A stretch of 64,000 nucleotides of DNA from Alcaligenaceae bacterium SAGV5 (GTDB lineage Bacteria > Pseudomonadota > Gammaproteobacteria > Burkholderiales > Burkholderiaceae_B). The notes beneath the pieces were generated by a model. That model saw nothing but the letters and a program-made list of their open reading frames with translations. It was not told the DNA's origin and searched no databases. Shown here in pieces: positions 63,450-64,000 of the stretch. How positions within the stretch are numbered: position 1 is the stretch's first letter; each line of letters starts with the position of its first letter. The stretch spans positions 1,116,001 through 1,180,000 of the forward strand of contig SPDP01000001.1 of NCBI GenBank assembly GCA_009360345.1, read 5' to 3'. The position numbers were made by a program, and so were the translations under genes.

Positions 63450-64000
63450 ATGGCAAGAAAACTGGTCCTGGCTTCCAACAACGCGGGCAAGCTGCGCGAA
63501 TTTTCGTCGCTGCTGGCGCCGCGCGGCTTCGAGCTCGTGCCCCAGGGCAGCCTGGGCGTGCCCGAGGCCGAGGAACCCCACGCCACGTTCATCGAGAACG
63601 CCCTGGCCAAGGCCAGGCACGCCAGCCAGCTGACCGGCCTGCCCGCGCTGGCCGATGATTCCGGCGTATGCGTCACGGCGCTGGGCGGCGAGCCCGGCGT
63701 CTATTCGGCGCGCTACGCGGCGCGCAACGGCGGCGAAAAATCCGACGCCGCCAACAATGCGCTGGTGGTCGAGCGCCTGCGGGGCGCGCAAGACCGCCGG
63801 GCCTATTACTACGCCGCGCTGGTGCTGGTGCGTTCGGCGCACGACCCCCAGCCCTTGATCGGCGAAGGGCTCTGGTGGGGCGAGATCGTCGAGCAGCCGC
63901 GCGGCGAAGGTGGATTCGGCTACGACCCGCATTTCCTGCTGCCCGGCCTGGGCCGCACGGCGGCCGAGCTGTCCGCCGACGAGAAGAACCGCATCAGCCA
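63450..64000 (+). CDS. rdgB: XTP/dITP pyrophosphatase RdgB (3' end outside window)
   Basis: 183 codons are visible; the frame runs off the window. The Ham1 family start LVLASNNAGKLREF and the motifs TFIENALAKARHAS, ALADDSGVCVTALGGEPGVY and GEGGFGYDPHFLLPGLG are intact. It removes non-canonical purine nucleotides (ITP, XTP) from the pool. The rph-rdgB order is common in beta- and gammaproteobacteria. Confidence 0.97.
   Translation, partial: MARKLVLASNNAGKLREFSSLLAPRGFELVPQGSLGVPEAEEPHATFIENALAKARHASQLTGLPALADDSGVCVTALGGEPGVYSARYAARNGGEKSDAANNALVVERLRGAQDRRAYYYAALVLVRSAHDPQPLIGEGLWWGEIVEQPRGEGGFGYDPHFLLPGLGRTAAELSADEKNRIS

Overview
The window looks like the chromosome of a high-GC betaproteobacterium of the Alcaligenaceae (Bordetella/Achromobacter type). 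Support comes from six Bug/TctC-type periplasmic receptors, many LysR regulators beside small catabolic operons, a monomeric NADP-isocitrate dehydrogenase, and a rph-rdgB pair divergent from yicC. I have no database result, so the genus is an inference from gene content. No tRNA, rRNA, CRISPR array, transposase or phage gene was seen.

Layout. 0-12 kb: an IclR fragment, an aldo/keto reductase, an MFS exporter, a methyltransferase, an HD-domain protein divergent from a Bug receptor, a lipoprotein, an alkylation-repair block on the minus strand (2OG oxygenase, alkB, ada), and isocitrate dehydrogenase. 12-31.6 kb: catabolic modules, each a Bug receptor with enzymes and usually a LysR gene. These are SDR+Bug; GMC oxidoreductase/LysR; Rieske oxygenase+Bug/LysR; MaoC hydratase+CitE-type lyase+Bug+flavin reductase facing a two-subunit class I fumarase-like enzyme; GST + a Bug without signal peptide; and a FMN 2-hydroxyacid oxidase+RidA. 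A soluble receptor with four tandem PAS domains lies among them.

31.6-44.6 kb: a truncated guanylate kinase start, an orphan MlaC, an S9 peptidase, a DsbA-like protein, a LysR gene, UDP-glucose dehydrogenase, and a MoxR/DUF58/VWA cluster with a membrane-anchored trypsin-like protease, a second VWA protein on the other strand, and PPK2 and TPR genes. 44.7-53.5 kb: an RpiR regulator, a HAD phosphatase, a PhnDCE-like ABC transporter, a tiny lipoprotein, a Tat-exported phospholipase C and a trimeric autotransporter. This may be a phospholipid or phospho-ester scavenging and surface unit. 53.5-59.7 kb: LysR/DHDPS-like aldolase/Bug/SDR, DUF72, a uracil-DNA-glycosylase-like protein, a SelT/W-like protein and a NifQ-like protein. 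59.9-64 kb: a hipBA module next to yicC, then rph and rdgB (cut by the window end).

Most unusual points: the gmk fragment abutting an orphan start codon behind ridA; an intergenic repeat that forms the N-terminus of a secreted receptor; an Ada lacking three of its four zinc cysteines; an HD protein whose metal ligands are spaced as in diiron oxygenases; the 4xPAS receptor; and the 16-residue-repeat autotransporter with an internal 291-bp duplication.
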